The notes: generated from the sequence alone by a model not told the origin. A stretch of 64,000 nt of DNA from Thermoplasmata archaeon (GCA_021797355.1 JAJZZX010000002.1:186001-250000), one strand, 5' to 3'; counted from the stretch's first letter, positions 41,234-51,238 are shown. Numbers and translations are program-made.

Positions 41234-43120
41234 ATGGTTTCCAAGAAGACGGCAATATCTGATTTCAGGGAAGCATCAATTTCTGAATTTTTTGAGAAGA
41301 ACCGCCACATTCTTGGCTTTGACTCTCCGCAGAAATCTCTTTACATGATTGTGAAGGAGGCAATGGACAACTCCCTTGATGCATGTGAGGAGTACCAGAT
41401 ACTTCCGGATATACAGGTGAGCGTAGAAAGGCACACCGACGACGAGTTCATAATCACAGTGGAGGATAACGGCCCTGGAATCGACAGGAAGCAAGTCCCG
41501 GCTGTATTTGGGAAACTTCTTTATGGCTCAAGATTCCACTCCTTCAAGCAGTCACGCGGCCAGCAGGGCATAGGAATAACTGCCGCCATCCTTTATGGGC
41601 AGATTACAACTGCAAGGCCATCGTATGTCAGGACAAAGCGGCTTGATGACGATGTAGCATATGAGTTCGAGCTGGGAATAAATGTCAAGGAAAACCGTGC
41701 AGACATACATTATGAAAGGCCTGTCATCTGGAATGTCAAGAGCGGTACTCTGGTGAAGATACCGGCCAAAGGCAAGTACCAGACTGGAAAACAGTCAATT
41801 ATGGAGTACATAATGGAAAGCGCTGTTGCCAACCCCAATGCAAACTTCAAATTCACCGATCCAGAGGGAAAAACAATTGAGATAAGGCGTGCCATTGAAG
41901 TACCATCTAAACCTGGAATTGCCATTAAACCACATCCGCTCGGACTTGAACTCGGCGACATAAGCTCAATGAGTAGATTAACCCAAGCGGAAAGCCTGCT
42001 TGATTTTCTCAGGAATGACTTCAACAGGATAAGCGACAGGATAGCCTTGGAAATAGCAGAGAAATCAGGAATCCCGGCAGATTTGGATCCAAGGACGCTT
42101 ACCCTGCAGCAGATAAAGGAGCTTAAGCGCGCATTTGGAGAGGTAAAGCTGATGCCTCCTCCCACAGACTGCCTTTCCCCCCTTGGGCATGATTTCATTA
42201 TAAAGGGGCTGAAGAACGTATATGGCGACAGCAGGCCGTCGCATTACTCAAAGCCGGTTGTAAGGCCCATTGCGGTGCATAATGGCCAGCCGTTTGCGGT
42301 GGAGGCGGGGCTAGTCTACGGCGGGGACCTAAAGTCTGATGATCCGGTAAGGGTCGTGAGGTTTGCCAACAAGGTGCCGCTCCTCTATCAGGCCGGAGCC
42401 TGCGCCATAACCAGGGCCATACAGGAGATGGACTGGCGGCCTTATGGACTGGATCAGAAGAGCGGACAGGGAATGCCGTACGGTCCTGCCATAATTTTCG
42501 TGCATGTTTATGGCATCAGGATACCTTTTACGTCAGAATCCAAGGAGGCCATTGCATCAGTTGATGCAATCTCGGCGGAGATAACAATGGCGCTGAAGTC
42601 TCTTGGAAGAAGCGTCAAGTCCTTTCTGGGCAAAAGGGAAAAGCGGAAAAAGGTATATGAGAAATTCAGGCTTGTGAATCAGCTTATCCCGGAGATAGGA
42701 AAGAAGTCAGCCGCCATACTTGGCAAAGAAATGCCGGACCTTCATCCCGTCATATCAAAGATAGCCAATGTTGTGTTTATAACAGAGGAGATACAGAGAA
42801 ATGAAGGAAGCACAAAATCAGTGGTTCATGCTGTAAATTTCACAAGGGCGCCTGTCTCACTTAAACTTTATGCCGAGCCTCCCCTTGGAAATTATGATGG
42901 GCCGGAGCTTTCGTGGGAAATATCAGATCTGCAGCCTTCAATGGAGGCTACTTTCCAGTTCAGCCTGGTGAACGTTAACGCGGAATATCCGGGAACAACT
43001 TTCTATTTCACAGGTATTGACCCGGTCAGGGTGCAGGGGGCTGAACCGCTGCCAGCTGACTATGGCATCGGCGGCCTAACCGTCATTGAGGAAGACGAAG
43101 GCGCAGGAGAGGATGAATGA
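41234..43120 (+). CDS. top6B: DNA topoisomerase VI subunit B
   Basis: ATPase subunit of the type IIB topoisomerase that relaxes and decatenates DNA. 628 residues. GHKL ATPase motifs: KEAMDNSLDACEEYQ (N box), VEDNGPGIDRKQVP (G1), and SRGQQGIGITAAILYG (G2 lid). Then the H2TH insert, the transducer domain with the switch Lys (YGLDQKSGQGMPYGP region), and a C-terminal beta-sandwich domain (about 530-615). Start ATG 41234. It overlaps top6A by four bases. Confidence 0.97.
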   Translation: MVSKKTAISDFREASISEFFEKNRHILGFDSPQKSLYMIVKEAMDNSLDACEEYQILPDIQVSVERHTDDEFIITVEDNGPGIDRKQVPAVFGKLLYGSRFHSFKQSRGQQGIGITAAILYGQITTARPSYVRTKRLDDDVAYEFELGINVKENRADIHYERPVIWNVKSGTLVKIPAKGKYQTGKQSIMEYIMESAVANPNANFKFTDPEGKTIEIRRAIEVPSKPGIAIKPHPLGLELGDISSMSRLTQAESLLDFLRNDFNRISDRIALEIAEKSGIPADLDPRTLTLQQIKELKRAFGEVKLMPPPTDCLSPLGHDFIIKGLKNVYGDSRPSHYSKPVVRPIAVHNGQPFAVEAGLVYGGDLKSDDPVRVVRFANKVPLLYQAGACAITRAIQEMDWRPYGLDQKSGQGMPYGPAIIFVHVYGIRIPFTSESKEAIASVDAISAEITMALKSLGRSVKSFLGKREKRKKVYEKFRLVNQLIPEIGKKSAAILGKEMPDLHPVISKIANVVFITEEIQRNEGSTKSVVHAVNFTRAPVSLKLYAEPPLGNYDGPELSWEISDLQPSMEATFQFSLVNVNAEYPGTTFYFTGIDPVRVQGAEPLPADYGIGGLTVIEEDEGAGEDE

Positions 43121-44208
43121 TGCAGAGGGATGTTGGCAAATCACTTGAGGGGCTAGTTGGAAGAATATACGATTTTATTTCACACGGCGAGGTTCCGGAG
43201 ATATCAATGCCTTCCAGGAACAAGGATAACATAGTGCTCGATCAGCTCCTCTCAGTCTGGAAGTATGGGGATTCTCTTGTGACAAGGTCTGGAAAGACAG
43301 TGGAAGGTGCTGAGTACCTGGTGAAGCTGCTCTACATCATAGACTTTATACGGGAGATGATCAGGGAGAACAAGTCATCCACCCTTAGGGAGATGTACTA
43401 CATATCAGAAGGATGGAATCTAGCCAAGTTCCACACCCAGGATGAATCCAACCTACTGGCTGAAGACCTTGAGGTCATAAGTGAGCTCCTTAGGGAGGAT
43501 TTCAAGCTGCGCCCTGAGGAGAACGGAGCCAGCATAATGGGCAACATAACTGTGGAGGAGAAGACAAGGAAAGGTGAATTCAAGAGGATAAACTGCAAGG
43601 ATGACGTAGGCGACAGCGGTTACTCAATCCCTTACACTGTTGAGGAAGAAAAGCTCCGGATAGTGGACTTGGATGCTGATTTTGTCCTAGCTATCGAGAC
43701 GGGAGGTATGTTTGACAGGCTGGTTGAGAATGGATTTGACGAGAGCAACAGATGCCTTCTGGTGCACCTGAAGGGCCAACCTGCAAGAAGCACCAGGAGG
43801 CTGTTGAAACGCATAAACGAGGAGAAGGGACTCCCTGTGGTGGTGTTTACGGACGGGGATCCATGGTCTTTCAGGATATATGCATCAATCGCGTACGGAG
43901 CCATAAAGACTGCACACATATCACATTACCTCGCCGTTCCTACGGCTGAGTTTATTGGCATAACTGCCTCAGACATACTGAATTACGATCTTCCCACTGA
44001 CAGGCTTAATGATAAGGACATTGCCGCTCTGAACGCTGAACTAAAGGACCCAAGGTTCAATTCTGAAATATGGCGGGATGAGATCGAGACCATGCTTAGA
44101 ATTGGAAAGAAGGCTGAACAGCAGGCCCTAGCAAAGTATGGCCTTAATTATGTCACGTCCACATATCTGCCGGAAAAGCTTTCCAATCTCACTGGTTACA
44201 GGTGGTAA
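43117..44208 (+). CDS. top6A: DNA topoisomerase VI subunit A (Spo11-like)
   Basis: DNA-cleaving subunit. 363 residues. The catalytic Tyr lies in [13 protein letters not shown] (the second Tyr, about residue 95, by family pattern). TOPRIM residues: [17 protein letters not shown] (Glu) and [20 protein letters not shown] (DxD). Translation is coupled to top6B through the overlapping stop/start. The C-terminus overlaps the ribosome-binding region of the nitrilase gene. Confidence 0.97.
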   Translation: MMQRDVGKSLEGLVGRIYDFISHGEVPEISMPSRNKDNIVLDQLLSVWKYGDSLVTRSGKTVEGAEYLVKLLYIIDFIREMIRENKSSTLREMYYISEGWNLAKFHTQDESNLLAEDLEVISELLREDFKLRPEENGASIMGNITVEEKTRKGEFKRINCKDDVGDSGYSIPYTVEEEKLRIVDLDADFVLAIETGGMFDRLVENGFDESNRCLLVHLKGQPARSTRRLLKRINEEKGLPVVVFTDGDPWSFRIYASIAYGAIKTAHISHYLAVPTAEFIGITASDILNYDLPTDRLNDKDIAALNAELKDPRFNSEIWRDEIETMLRIGKKAEQQALAKYGLNYVTSTYLPEKLSNLTGYRW

Positions 44209-44210
44209 AG

Positions 44211-45014
44211 ATGCGCATAGCACTCATTCAGATGGAATCTTCCCAGGACAAGCAACATAACCTTGAGGCCTCTCTCATGTATATGGAGGAGGCCCTGAAG
44301 TATAGGCCAGAAGTTGTGGTCTTCCCTGAATACCAGATGCATCTTCCCGATTTCGAGAAGCCAGAACTGACCCTGGCAGCGGCTGAACCGGCAAACGGTG
44401 AATTCGTAGCAGCCTTCCTGGAAAAGGCAAGGCGCGAAAAGTTGATGATTCTTCTGAACATTGCCGAACTTGAAAAGCCCGGTTTAAAGCCATTCAATTC
44501 TTCTCTGCTTATCGATGATATTGGCGTGATAGCTGCAAAATACAGGAAATTGCATCTTTTTGATGCATACAGCATGAGGGAGAGCACAGTATATCAGCAG
44601 GGGAGGATGCCCCTTGCACCAGCAGAGACCCCTGCCCTGTCCATGGGCATCCAGATCTGCTACGATCTCCGGTTCCCGGAGCCAGCCCGGCTTCTCCGCA
44701 TTATGGGTGCAAAGGTGATCTCCTATCAGGCAGGCTGGTTTGCCGGCGAGAGGAAGCTGGAAACATGGAGAACCTTGCTCAGGTCAAGGGCCATTGAAAA
44801 CGGAGCCTATGTGATCGCCTCCGCCCAGTGTGGTTCAAAATTCACGGGGCACTCTCTTGCGGTGAACCCCTATGGAGACATAATCGGTGAGCTTGATACC
44901 CAGCCAGGTGTCCTTTCAGTTGATCTGGATATGTCACTTATTGAAAAGTATTCCAGGGATGTTCCGCTAATGAGGCAGCGGAGAAAGGACATCTACGATA
45001 TATCAGGGTACTGA
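44211..45014 (+). CDS. Carbon-nitrogen hydrolase (nitrilase superfamily, omega-amidase-like)
   Basis: Amidase-type enzyme that hydrolyses a C-N bond of small amides. 267 residues with the Glu-Lys-Cys triad: VVFPEYQ (Glu40), KYRKLHLFD (Lys113) and GIQICYDLRFPEP (Cys150). The general layout matches omega-amidase/Nit2-like members; the substrate cannot be set. ATG 44211 sits after GGTGGTAAAG at the end of top6A; the GTG three codons earlier is part of that site. Its 3' end overlaps the convergent otsB by 12 bases. Confidence 0.92.
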   Translation: MRIALIQMESSQDKQHNLEASLMYMEEALKYRPEVVVFPEYQMHLPDFEKPELTLAAAEPANGEFVAAFLEKARREKLMILLNIAELEKPGLKPFNSSLLIDDIGVIAAKYRKLHLFDAYSMRESTVYQQGRMPLAPAETPALSMGIQICYDLRFPEPARLLRIMGAKVISYQAGWFAGERKLETWRTLLRSRAIENGAYVIASAQCGSKFTGHSLAVNPYGDIIGELDTQPGVLSVDLDMSLIEKYSRDVPLMRQRRKDIYDISGY

Positions 45015-45731
45015 GAGCATCCTCAGTATTCCCCTGAACTCCTTCACATCCCCCACCCTGTACCTGGCTGCTGTGGGGCCATCTCCAACTTTGATGGTCA
45101 GCGCATCCTGGTTGAGGATGAATGAATCCTCGTCAGTGATGTCATCACCAGCAATGAGGGCAGGCCTGCTTTCACGCAGCATCCTTATTGCTGTCCCCTT
45201 GTTTATGCCGGGTATGCGCAGTTCTGCTATCCTCTTTCCCAGATAGAGATCCATTCCAGACTCTGCTGCCATGTTCCGGAGCTCAGAAACAAGGCTTCCA
45301 GAATCACGGGGCGATAGGCGCCATAGTATGAAGACAATCCCGCCCTGCTTATTCGTGATCTTCAATCCGGGATACCTAGAAATGAAATCATTCCTTCTTG
45401 AAAATGCTGAATTGCAGTATTCAATGTATTTAGTGGCATCTACAAGATAGCGCGGTTCCTGGCCCCTCTTCATCAGCACAGCACCATGGAGTGCTATGAT
45501 ATTGTATCTATTTCCTAGAAATTCAGTTATTTCCAGAAGTGACCTGCCAGTGGCAATGTAAGTCTCATACCTTGCTGACACTGCATCCAGGAGCGAAACA
45601 AGCTCAGAATCTGGATAGGTTGTTTCTGGGTCTGGAGACAGCTCAACCAGGGTGCCGTCGTAGTCTAGAAATACCATGGAATCTCGAGGAAGCGACCTGA
45701 TTGCAGTTTCAACATCAGTTCCCAGAGACAT
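45003..45731 (-). CDS. otsB: Trehalose-6-phosphate phosphatase
   Basis: HAD-family phosphatase that removes phosphate from trehalose-6-phosphate. 242 residues: nucleophile motif VFLDYDGTLVELSPDP, IATGRSLLEITEFLG, ITNKQGGIVFIL, and the motif IV region LIAGDDITDEDSFILN. The ATG overlaps the end of otsA by 17 bases, so the two are translated together. Product trehalose is a common compatible solute and thermoprotectant. Confidence 0.94.
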   Translation of the reverse strand: MSLGTDVETAIRSLPRDSMVFLDYDGTLVELSPDPETTYPDSELVSLLDAVSARYETYIATGRSLLEITEFLGNRYNIIALHGAVLMKRGQEPRYLVDATKYIEYCNSAFSRRNDFISRYPGLKITNKQGGIVFILWRLSPRDSGSLVSELRNMAAESGMDLYLGKRIAELRIPGINKGTAIRMLRESRPALIAGDDITDEDSFILNQDALTIKVGDGPTAARYRVGDVKEFRGILRMLSVP

Positions 45732-47073
45732 AATCTGGCCTTCCCTTATGCATCAGCTCATCAGCTTTTTTCTCTATTGCATTGATCCACCAGTTGATGT
45801 CCCTTCTTCTTATGCTGGTCTTCATTGCCTTAAGCCTCTGTAATGCCTCTTCAGGCCCCATTGAAAGTGCCCGGGCAAGTGCATGGGCCATGGCATCTAT
45901 ATCGTTTGGGTTTACAAGTATTGCCTGAGGAAGGTTGAAAGCTGATCCTGCAAATTCGGACAGTATAAGGACGCCCTTTTGCGTGGCAGCAACAAATTCC
46001 TTGCTCACAAGATTCAGTCCATCCATGACGGGGGTAATCAGGGCAACATCTGCATTCCTGTAGTAGGACAGGAGTGCTCTTTCAGCTACCTTCCGGTACA
46101 TGTAGATCACCGGCTGCCAGTTTATGTCGCCCAGAATGCCGTTTATCCTTCCAACTTCCATCTCAATGTCCCGCCTCATTTTCTGGTACTCGAATACTGC
46201 TGTCCTGCTTGGCGTCACTATCATTATGTAGAGGAATTTTCCGCGTGACTGTGGATAGAGCTTGGTATACCGCTCCACCGCCAGTAGCCGGTTGATGAGG
46301 CCTTTGGTGTAATCTAGCCTGTCTATGGAGAATATTATCTTCCTTTCTGCTGGAGCGAACCTGGCCTGCTTTATATGCGTATCATCAGAATAATGCTTGT
46401 AGTCTATTCCAAGCGAGTAGGCAAATGTCATGTCGTCGACACTCATCTCAGGATCGGCAACCCTTTCACAGGATTCCCGGAAATTCTTCCTGTAAAGTTC
46501 CGTGTGGAATGTGATCATGTTGCTTTGAAGGAGGCTACCAGCAATTTCCCTTGCCTGCGGCAATATGTTGAAGAATTCAGATGATACCCATGGAATGTGC
46601 CAGGTAAATATTATGAAGTTGCTGAATCCACTCTTTCTCAACATCCCGGGTACAAGTGTCAGCTGGTAGTCATGAACCCATACCAGTGATTCCGGATCAG
46701 ACTTTCGGATGATAGTTTCAGCAAACTTCTGGTTCACTCTGCTGTATTGCTGAAAGGATCCCTCCGCGTACCTTATTCTTTCCCTGAAATAGTGGAAAAG
46801 CGGCCAAAGTGTCCCATTGGAATATTCATCATAGAATCCATGTTTCTCTGCTCTGTCCAAAAATACACGGACAATCCGGTATCCCTCATATTCCTCCTCT
46901 TCATGGTCTCTGTCTGAATTTCCGTCTCCCCAGCATATCCATGATCCTCCATGATTTTTCAGTGCCTGATGGAGAGCAGTTGCCACCCCGCCAACATTCA
47001 CCCTGACAGTTTCCCTTCCGGCAACTTTCTCATGGCTGATAGGGCATCTGCTTGTGACAACTACCAGTTTCAT
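45715..47073 (-). CDS. otsA: Trehalose-6-phosphate synthase (GT20)
   Basis: Glycosyltransferase joining NDP-glucose and glucose-6-phosphate. 452 residues. Family features: VNVGGVATALHQAL at the N-terminal glycine loop, VWVHDYQLTLVPGMLRKSG, TWHIPWVSSEFFNILP, RLDYTKGLINRLLAVERY, TPVMDGLNLVSKEFVA and LSEFAGSAF. Donor (UDP-, ADP- or GDP-glucose) not predictable here. First gene of otsA-otsB; a TAATATCATGACC-type A/T-rich stretch precedes the ATG. Confidence 0.95.
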   Translation of the reverse strand: MKLVVVTSRCPISHEKVAGRETVRVNVGGVATALHQALKNHGGSWICWGDGNSDRDHEEEEYEGYRIVRVFLDRAEKHGFYDEYSNGTLWPLFHYFRERIRYAEGSFQQYSRVNQKFAETIIRKSDPESLVWVHDYQLTLVPGMLRKSGFSNFIIFTWHIPWVSSEFFNILPQAREIAGSLLQSNMITFHTELYRKNFRESCERVADPEMSVDDMTFAYSLGIDYKHYSDDTHIKQARFAPAERKIIFSIDRLDYTKGLINRLLAVERYTKLYPQSRGKFLYIMIVTPSRTAVFEYQKMRRDIEMEVGRINGILGDINWQPVIYMYRKVAERALLSYYRNADVALITPVMDGLNLVSKEFVAATQKGVLILSEFAGSAFNLPQAILVNPNDIDAMAHALARALSMGPEEALQRLKAMKTSIRRRDINWWINAIEKKADELMHKGRPDYVSGN

Positions 47074-47109
47074 GCTTCAAAATTAGGTCATGATATTAAT
47101 AATGTTATA

Positions 47110-48606
47110 TTACGGCTCCTCAACCATCTCCTTGGGGCCATTTCTGCCCAGGACTTCCCGGGCCAAGAACACAAGAATACCTGCTGCTATGAATGACACA
47201 GCTGCTATGAGAAATATATATGAAAACGCCAGTGAGGAAGCCATTCTTGCATATACAGGTGAGGTTCCAATTTCGCCGACTACAAAAACTGCAGTGACTG
47301 ACGACATAATGGAGCCAGCCACAGGAGCCCCAATGCTGCTTCCAACATTCCTGAAGGTACCGTTCATGGCAGTAGCAATACCCATGTTTTTAGGATCCAC
47401 CGTAAGGACTATGAGGTTGATGAGTGACGCATTCATTATTGACAGGCCTCCTCCTGTGATGAATTCAAACACCAGCATCTGGGTATATGAGTGAAAGAAA
47501 GCCTCAAGCATAAATCCAATGGCAGCCATTACAGAACCAACAACGGCAAGCGGCTTGACACCTAACTTTCCGACAAGGTTTCCTGTGATGGGTGCGAATA
47601 CAAGGGTGCCTATGGCAAAGGGAACGAGGGAAAGACCTGTGATAAGAATGGACTTTCCGTAGCCAGCGGGTACCGGCAGCTCAAACCTGTATGTCAAAGC
47701 CTGCATTGCAAGAAACATACCCATTCCTGAAATGGACAACACAACATTGGCAACAAGAACATTCCTTTCTGAGAGCAGCCGCCCATCAATTATGGCATCT
47801 CCGCCGCGGCGGGAGTAGTACCTCTCATATACTGCAAGAGGGACTGCAAGGATTGCACCGGCAAGGAACAGTTCCATTGTTCCTGCGGCTTCCCATCCCC
47901 ACGTAGGAGCTTCAGAAAGGGCAAAGACAAATATGGCAAGCATACTGGCAAGAAGGCCTGCACCAAAATAGTCTATCTTGACGTCAGGCCTCCTGTATCT
48001 GGATTCCCTCACTGTTGCAATTGTGAGAATGGCAAGCAGTATGACTGCAGGGATTGCCGTATGATAGGTCATCCTCCAGCCAAAGTCATTGGAGACAAGA
48101 GATCCGAGCGGAAGACTAACAGCAAACCCGGCTCCAAACATTGCGCTTATGAAAGCCTGGGCCCTTGGGACCATCTCCCTTGGAAACTCCTCCCTGACAA
48201 GACTCATCCCCAGGGGCATAATGGTTAGCCCTATTCCCTGGATTGCCCTTGATATGACCATGAACGAGAAGGTTGGAGAAAACCCTGTGACTGATACTGC
48301 AGCAGCATAAATGAGGAGAACCAAGGCAAGGATCTTCTTCTTCCCATAGATATCACCAAGCTTTCCCATTATTGGTGTGAAGGCCACCCCTCCAACCAGA
48401 TAGGCTGAAAGAAGCAGGCTAACCTGAGCAGACGTGACCCCAAAATCATCGGCTATGGTGTGCAGGGAAGGGGTAAGCATGCCTTCTATATACATAACAA
48501 CAAGGACAAGGCCGGCCAAGATCATCATGACCCTGCTGGCATATTTTGGATCAAATTCCCTGTTCTCGCTAACCTCTCTCTTTGAAAAATCAATTTCAAC
48601 CGTCAT
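47110..48606 (-). CDS. MFS drug/proton antiporter, 14-TM (DHA2/EmrB-like)
   Basis: 498 residues with about 14 hydrophobic segments. The MFS motif A region is GKLGDIYGKKKIL, with LGMSLVREEFP following TM4-5. A DHA2-type export of toxic compounds is likely; substrate unknown. ATG 48606 overlaps the marR stop (ATGA), so expression is coupled to the regulator and presumably controlled by it. Confidence 0.92.
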   Translation of the reverse strand: MTVEIDFSKREVSENREFDPKYASRVMMILAGLVLVVMYIEGMLTPSLHTIADDFGVTSAQVSLLLSAYLVGGVAFTPIMGKLGDIYGKKKILALVLLIYAAAVSVTGFSPTFSFMVISRAIQGIGLTIMPLGMSLVREEFPREMVPRAQAFISAMFGAGFAVSLPLGSLVSNDFGWRMTYHTAIPAVILLAILTIATVRESRYRRPDVKIDYFGAGLLASMLAIFVFALSEAPTWGWEAAGTMELFLAGAILAVPLAVYERYYSRRGGDAIIDGRLLSERNVLVANVVLSISGMGMFLAMQALTYRFELPVPAGYGKSILITGLSLVPFAIGTLVFAPITGNLVGKLGVKPLAVVGSVMAAIGFMLEAFFHSYTQMLVFEFITGGGLSIMNASLINLIVLTVDPKNMGIATAMNGTFRNVGSSIGAPVAGSIMSSVTAVFVVGEIGTSPVYARMASSLAFSYIFLIAAVSFIAAGILVFLAREVLGRNGPKEMVEEP

Positions 48607-49067
48607 TTTTTCACCGTTTTCACAAGATCTCTTTTAAGAAATTCTGTTGCTCTTAACCCAATTGCATCCAGGAGCTGGATAAGTTCAGACCGGCAGGCAG
48701 GTTCAACTTCCTGCAAACCGGCCAGAATTGTATTGCTCATTTCATCTTCCAGGGAGGATAAGAATTTGTGACCCGTATCCGTAACGTCAACAAGCGCAAC
48801 GCGCCTGTCTCCTGAGATATGAGTTCTCGCCACAAGCCCCATTTCCTCCAGGGTGTCTACTATGCCGGTTATAGTTGGCTTCTTGACATTTATGAAAAGA
48901 GCAAGATCTGATATCTTCTGCTTGCCATGCATATCAAGATATCTGAGGATGCCATACTGGTAGGCCATAAGGCCTCGCGCCCTTATCATATGAAGCTTAA
49001 GCATGATCATCTTGTCAGTGGTGCGTTGTATTATGGCACTGAGTTCAGTCATGCTATCTGAAACCAT
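48603..49067 (-). CDS. MarR-family transcriptional regulator
   Basis: 154 residues, winged HTH: QKISDLALFINVKKPTITGIVDTLEEMGLV (about 52-81) then the wing RTHISGDRRVALVDVT. Dimerises by N- and C-terminal helices. It probably represses its own operon with the MFS gene, releasing it on ligand binding. A candidate operator lies at 49096-49113 beside its TATA box. Confidence 0.93.
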   Translation of the reverse strand: MVSDSMTELSAIIQRTTDKMIMLKLHMIRARGLMAYQYGILRYLDMHGKQKISDLALFINVKKPTITGIVDTLEEMGLVARTHISGDRRVALVDVTDTGHKFLSSLEDEMSNTILAGLQEVEPACRSELIQLLDAIGLRATEFLKRDLVKTVKK

Positions 49068-49081
49068 AACCAGTAATTAAT

Positions 49082-49113
49082 TAGTAATACATAAAGGTTA
49101 ATGATAACTAACC
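49082..49113 (-). promoter_or_regulatory. marR promoter with candidate MarR operator
   Basis: Minus-strand TATA-like CTTTATGTATTAC (about 49083-49095) lies about 22 nt before ATG 49067. Abutting its upstream side is an 18-bp imperfect palindrome, GGTTAATGATAACTAACC (49096-49113), 14 of 18 positions symmetric. The length and position are as expected of a MarR dimer site overlapping the transcription-factor B region. A separate perfect TAATTAATTA lies between TATA and start. Confidence 0.5.
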
Positions 49114-49191
49114 AAATTAAACTTGAGGCGAAATTTCGTGTCAATTTAGGGAGCGGTGAGAGGAATTAAGTATTAATTTTGCATAATAAAA

Positions 49192-49662
49192 TTGATAAGA
49201 ACGATCCTGGACAGGATAATATTCGTCTTTCCAACATTACTCTATGCTGCTAGTATATTTTCAAGAGCACTTGCTGGCAACGGTTTATTGTCGTCTGTTG
49301 AGGATGAAAATTCCACGAGGAAAATAGAAGTCCAGTTTCTAATAGATGGGGCACTGCTGGGTGTAATTAATGGCTTTATCATAATATTTGGCATCGGGCA
49401 AACTGGCTACGGAATACTGCTTTCCTTTGCAACTCTGGCAATAGCACTCCTTGGCATTTCATCTCTTTATTCCGGTTCATCTACATATGCAAGTCTTTTC
49501 ATCATAGTCCTAAACGTTCTTCTCTTTGGCCAGTTCCTGGATCTTGCAACATTCTCATTCCCAGTATCTTTAGGTGTAATAATTGCCCTTGCCATTCTTC
49601 TGTTCGTATACCTAGCAAGGTTTGCAGAAAGCGGAGATGAAGCCGCAGAAGCTAATCCATAA
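49192..49662 (+). CDS. Membrane protein of about four TM segments, unknown
   Basis: 156 residues with about four hydrophobic segments (IIFVFPTLLYAASIFS; DGALLGVINGFIIIFGIG; ILLSFATLAIALLGIS; LFIIVLNVLLFGQFLDLA; VIIALAILLFVYLARF) and an acidic tail (ESGDEAAEANP). Family unknown. The start is TTG at 49192, about 22-25 nt after GTATTAATTTT, a leaderless arrangement. It is divergent from the marR operon, so it could share that control region. Function unknown. Confidence 0.65.
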   Translation: MIRTILDRIIFVFPTLLYAASIFSRALAGNGLLSSVEDENSTRKIEVQFLIDGALLGVINGFIIIFGIGQTGYGILLSFATLAIALLGISSLYSGSSTYASLFIIVLNVLLFGQFLDLATFSFPVSLGVIIALAILLFVYLARFAESGDEAAEANP

Positions 49663-49881
49663 GAAACTGTAGAAGCCTTGCGGAAGCTGGGAACAGGAAT
49701 TATTCTCTTATCACCCGGCAGATCTGAAGTTGAAATCGGCTGCGAAAATGGAAAAACGGAAATCATTGCAGCAAATAGACCAAGAACTAACTGCATGAAC
49801 CGCACATCCTTATGATTTATGGCCCTGCATAACTACCAACAATGATAAACACTTACCTGAAAAAGCTTATAAGAACGAAAT

Positions 49882-50000
49882 ATGACAGCGATTCGCATTT
49901 CCCATCCCCTCGCGGAAGATAGTACACGTGCGAAACGTAGCAGGCTTTACCGTCGGGTTCGGAATGAGACCGGGTGTGACCCTGCCACTATGGCCGTCAC
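49882..50000 (-). rRNA. rrf: 5S ribosomal RNA
   Basis: About 119 nt on the minus strand. The core sequence is the archaeal 5S pattern (CCATAGTGGCAGGG, CCCGGTCTCATTCCGAACCC, GACGGTAAAGCCTGC). The ends form helix I: GTGACGG at the 5' end pairs with CTGTCAT at the 3' end. The exact ends are uncertain by one or two bases. No 16S or 23S is near, matching the unlinked rRNA genes known in Thermoplasma. A T-run follows the 3' end (about 49861-49865 on the plus strand as A-run). Confidence 0.95.
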
Positions 50001-50020
50001 GTACACTGCATTATGGAGAA

Positions 50021-50031
50021 TTATATAATAC
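50021..50031 (-). promoter_or_regulatory. TATA box of the 5S rRNA gene
   Basis: Minus-strand GTATTATATAA, centred about 26 nt before the 5' end of 5S, the spacing expected for archaeal TBP/TFB initiation. Confidence 0.65.
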
Positions 50032-50071
50032 TTTTCAGACTGATGGCACTATGGCTGACGCCTTACCATTG

Positions 50072-51238
50072 TCATGTAATGTGTGCATCGCCATCAAGAA
50101 TCCCTCTTTTTCTTGAGAAATATGCCAGGAATAGGGGCAGGCTTGTGAATCCAGACAGCGTTGAGAGTGCCCAGATAACCAAGGGAGAACTTGTCACAGT
50201 AAACGCGGAGCCACCAATAATGGGGCCAATTGATCTTCCAATGGATAAGAACGCATTGTATATGCCCATGTTTCTTCCGATATTCTCAGGTTTGGATGCA
50301 TTCGACACCATTGTTATGCTCGTTGGGAAGGCAAGATCTTCCCCAAAGGTCAGCATGACAGTGGAGATGATGAAACCCAATAGGCTAGTGTCGAGGGCAT
50401 AACTGAGGTATCCTGCTGAATAAAGTAACGTGCCAAGAGAATACGAGACAAAATTCCCCAGTCTTTTAGACACCCTGAACAAGAACGGCTGTGAGGCAAC
50501 CACTGTTAAGCCGTTTGTAAGGTAAATAATTCCAAGCTGATAATAAGGTATGTCCCTGATGATCTTCGCATAATTGGACAGGGTAACTGTTTCCTGAGCC
50601 TGGACCATGAATAGCATCAATGCAACGACAGACAGCATTATCAACATCCTGTTGTCTGTGTGTAATGAGAAGGTTCGCCCAGCTTTTCTTTCACTCTCCC
50701 TTAGGAAATGTGAGATAGAAAGTGCAATAATGCTCATTGAGAGACCAAGGACAAAGAGGGACGAGAAGGGATAGTAGGAAAGAATGAATCCTCCAACGGC
50801 CGGGCCTATCCCCCAGCCTATGTTGTTTCCAATTCTCAGGATTGAAAACCCCTTCAGCTTGACATCACTGGATAGTGATACCAGGGCATTGGATGCTGGA
50901 GACTGGATTGAATTTCCAAGCATGAGCAAGACCAGCATTGGCGGAAAGAACAGTGGGGAACGCAGCAGATCATGATCCAGAACCGGAAGAGCATAAAGTG
51001 TACAGAGCAGGGATAGCGAGAATAGTATGGTGATCCTGTATCCTATTCGATCACTGATAATTCCGCCATAGATCTGCATGACGCCTGAGACTGCACCTCC
51101 TGCCGCAAAAACAACTCCGACCAGAAGAAGTGGAATATGGAGTGAAACGTGCATAAATATTGAACTGTAAACCCAGATTGATGAATAGGCCAGCCCCCTC
51201 AGTGTGGAAGCTGCGGCGATGATCTCAACATTCTTCAA
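50072..51238 (-). CDS. MFS transporter, 12-TM
   Basis: 388 residues, about 12 hydrophobic segments. The MFS motif GGIISDRIGYRITI follows TM2, and its related second-half version is less clear. It resembles small efflux or sugar-type MFS proteins; substrate unknown. The start is TTG at 51238 (no nearby ATG), about 27 nt after AAATAATACC, a leaderless arrangement. It lies directly upstream of the 5S promoter on the same strand. Confidence 0.88.
   Translation of the reverse strand: MKNVEIIAAASTLRGLAYSSIWVYSSIFMHVSLHIPLLLVGVVFAAGGAVSGVMQIYGGIISDRIGYRITILFSLSLLCTLYALPVLDHDLLRSPLFFPPMLVLLMLGNSIQSPASNALVSLSSDVKLKGFSILRIGNNIGWGIGPAVGGFILSYYPFSSLFVLGLSMSIIALSISHFLRESERKAGRTFSLHTDNRMLIMLSVVALMLFMVQAQETVTLSNYAKIIRDIPYYQLGIIYLTNGLTVVASQPFLFRVSKRLGNFVSYSLGTLLYSAGYLSYALDTSLLGFIISTVMLTFGEDLAFPTSITMVSNASKPENIGRNMGIYNAFLSIGRSIGPIIGGSAFTVTSSPLVIWALSTLSGFTSLPLFLAYFSRKRGILDGDAHIT

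Noticed and set aside
49467-49805. Minus-strand 112-codon frame overlapping the membrane protein gene
   Set aside because: It is largely antisense to the hydrophobic gene at 49192-49662, whose TM pattern and promoter are better supported.
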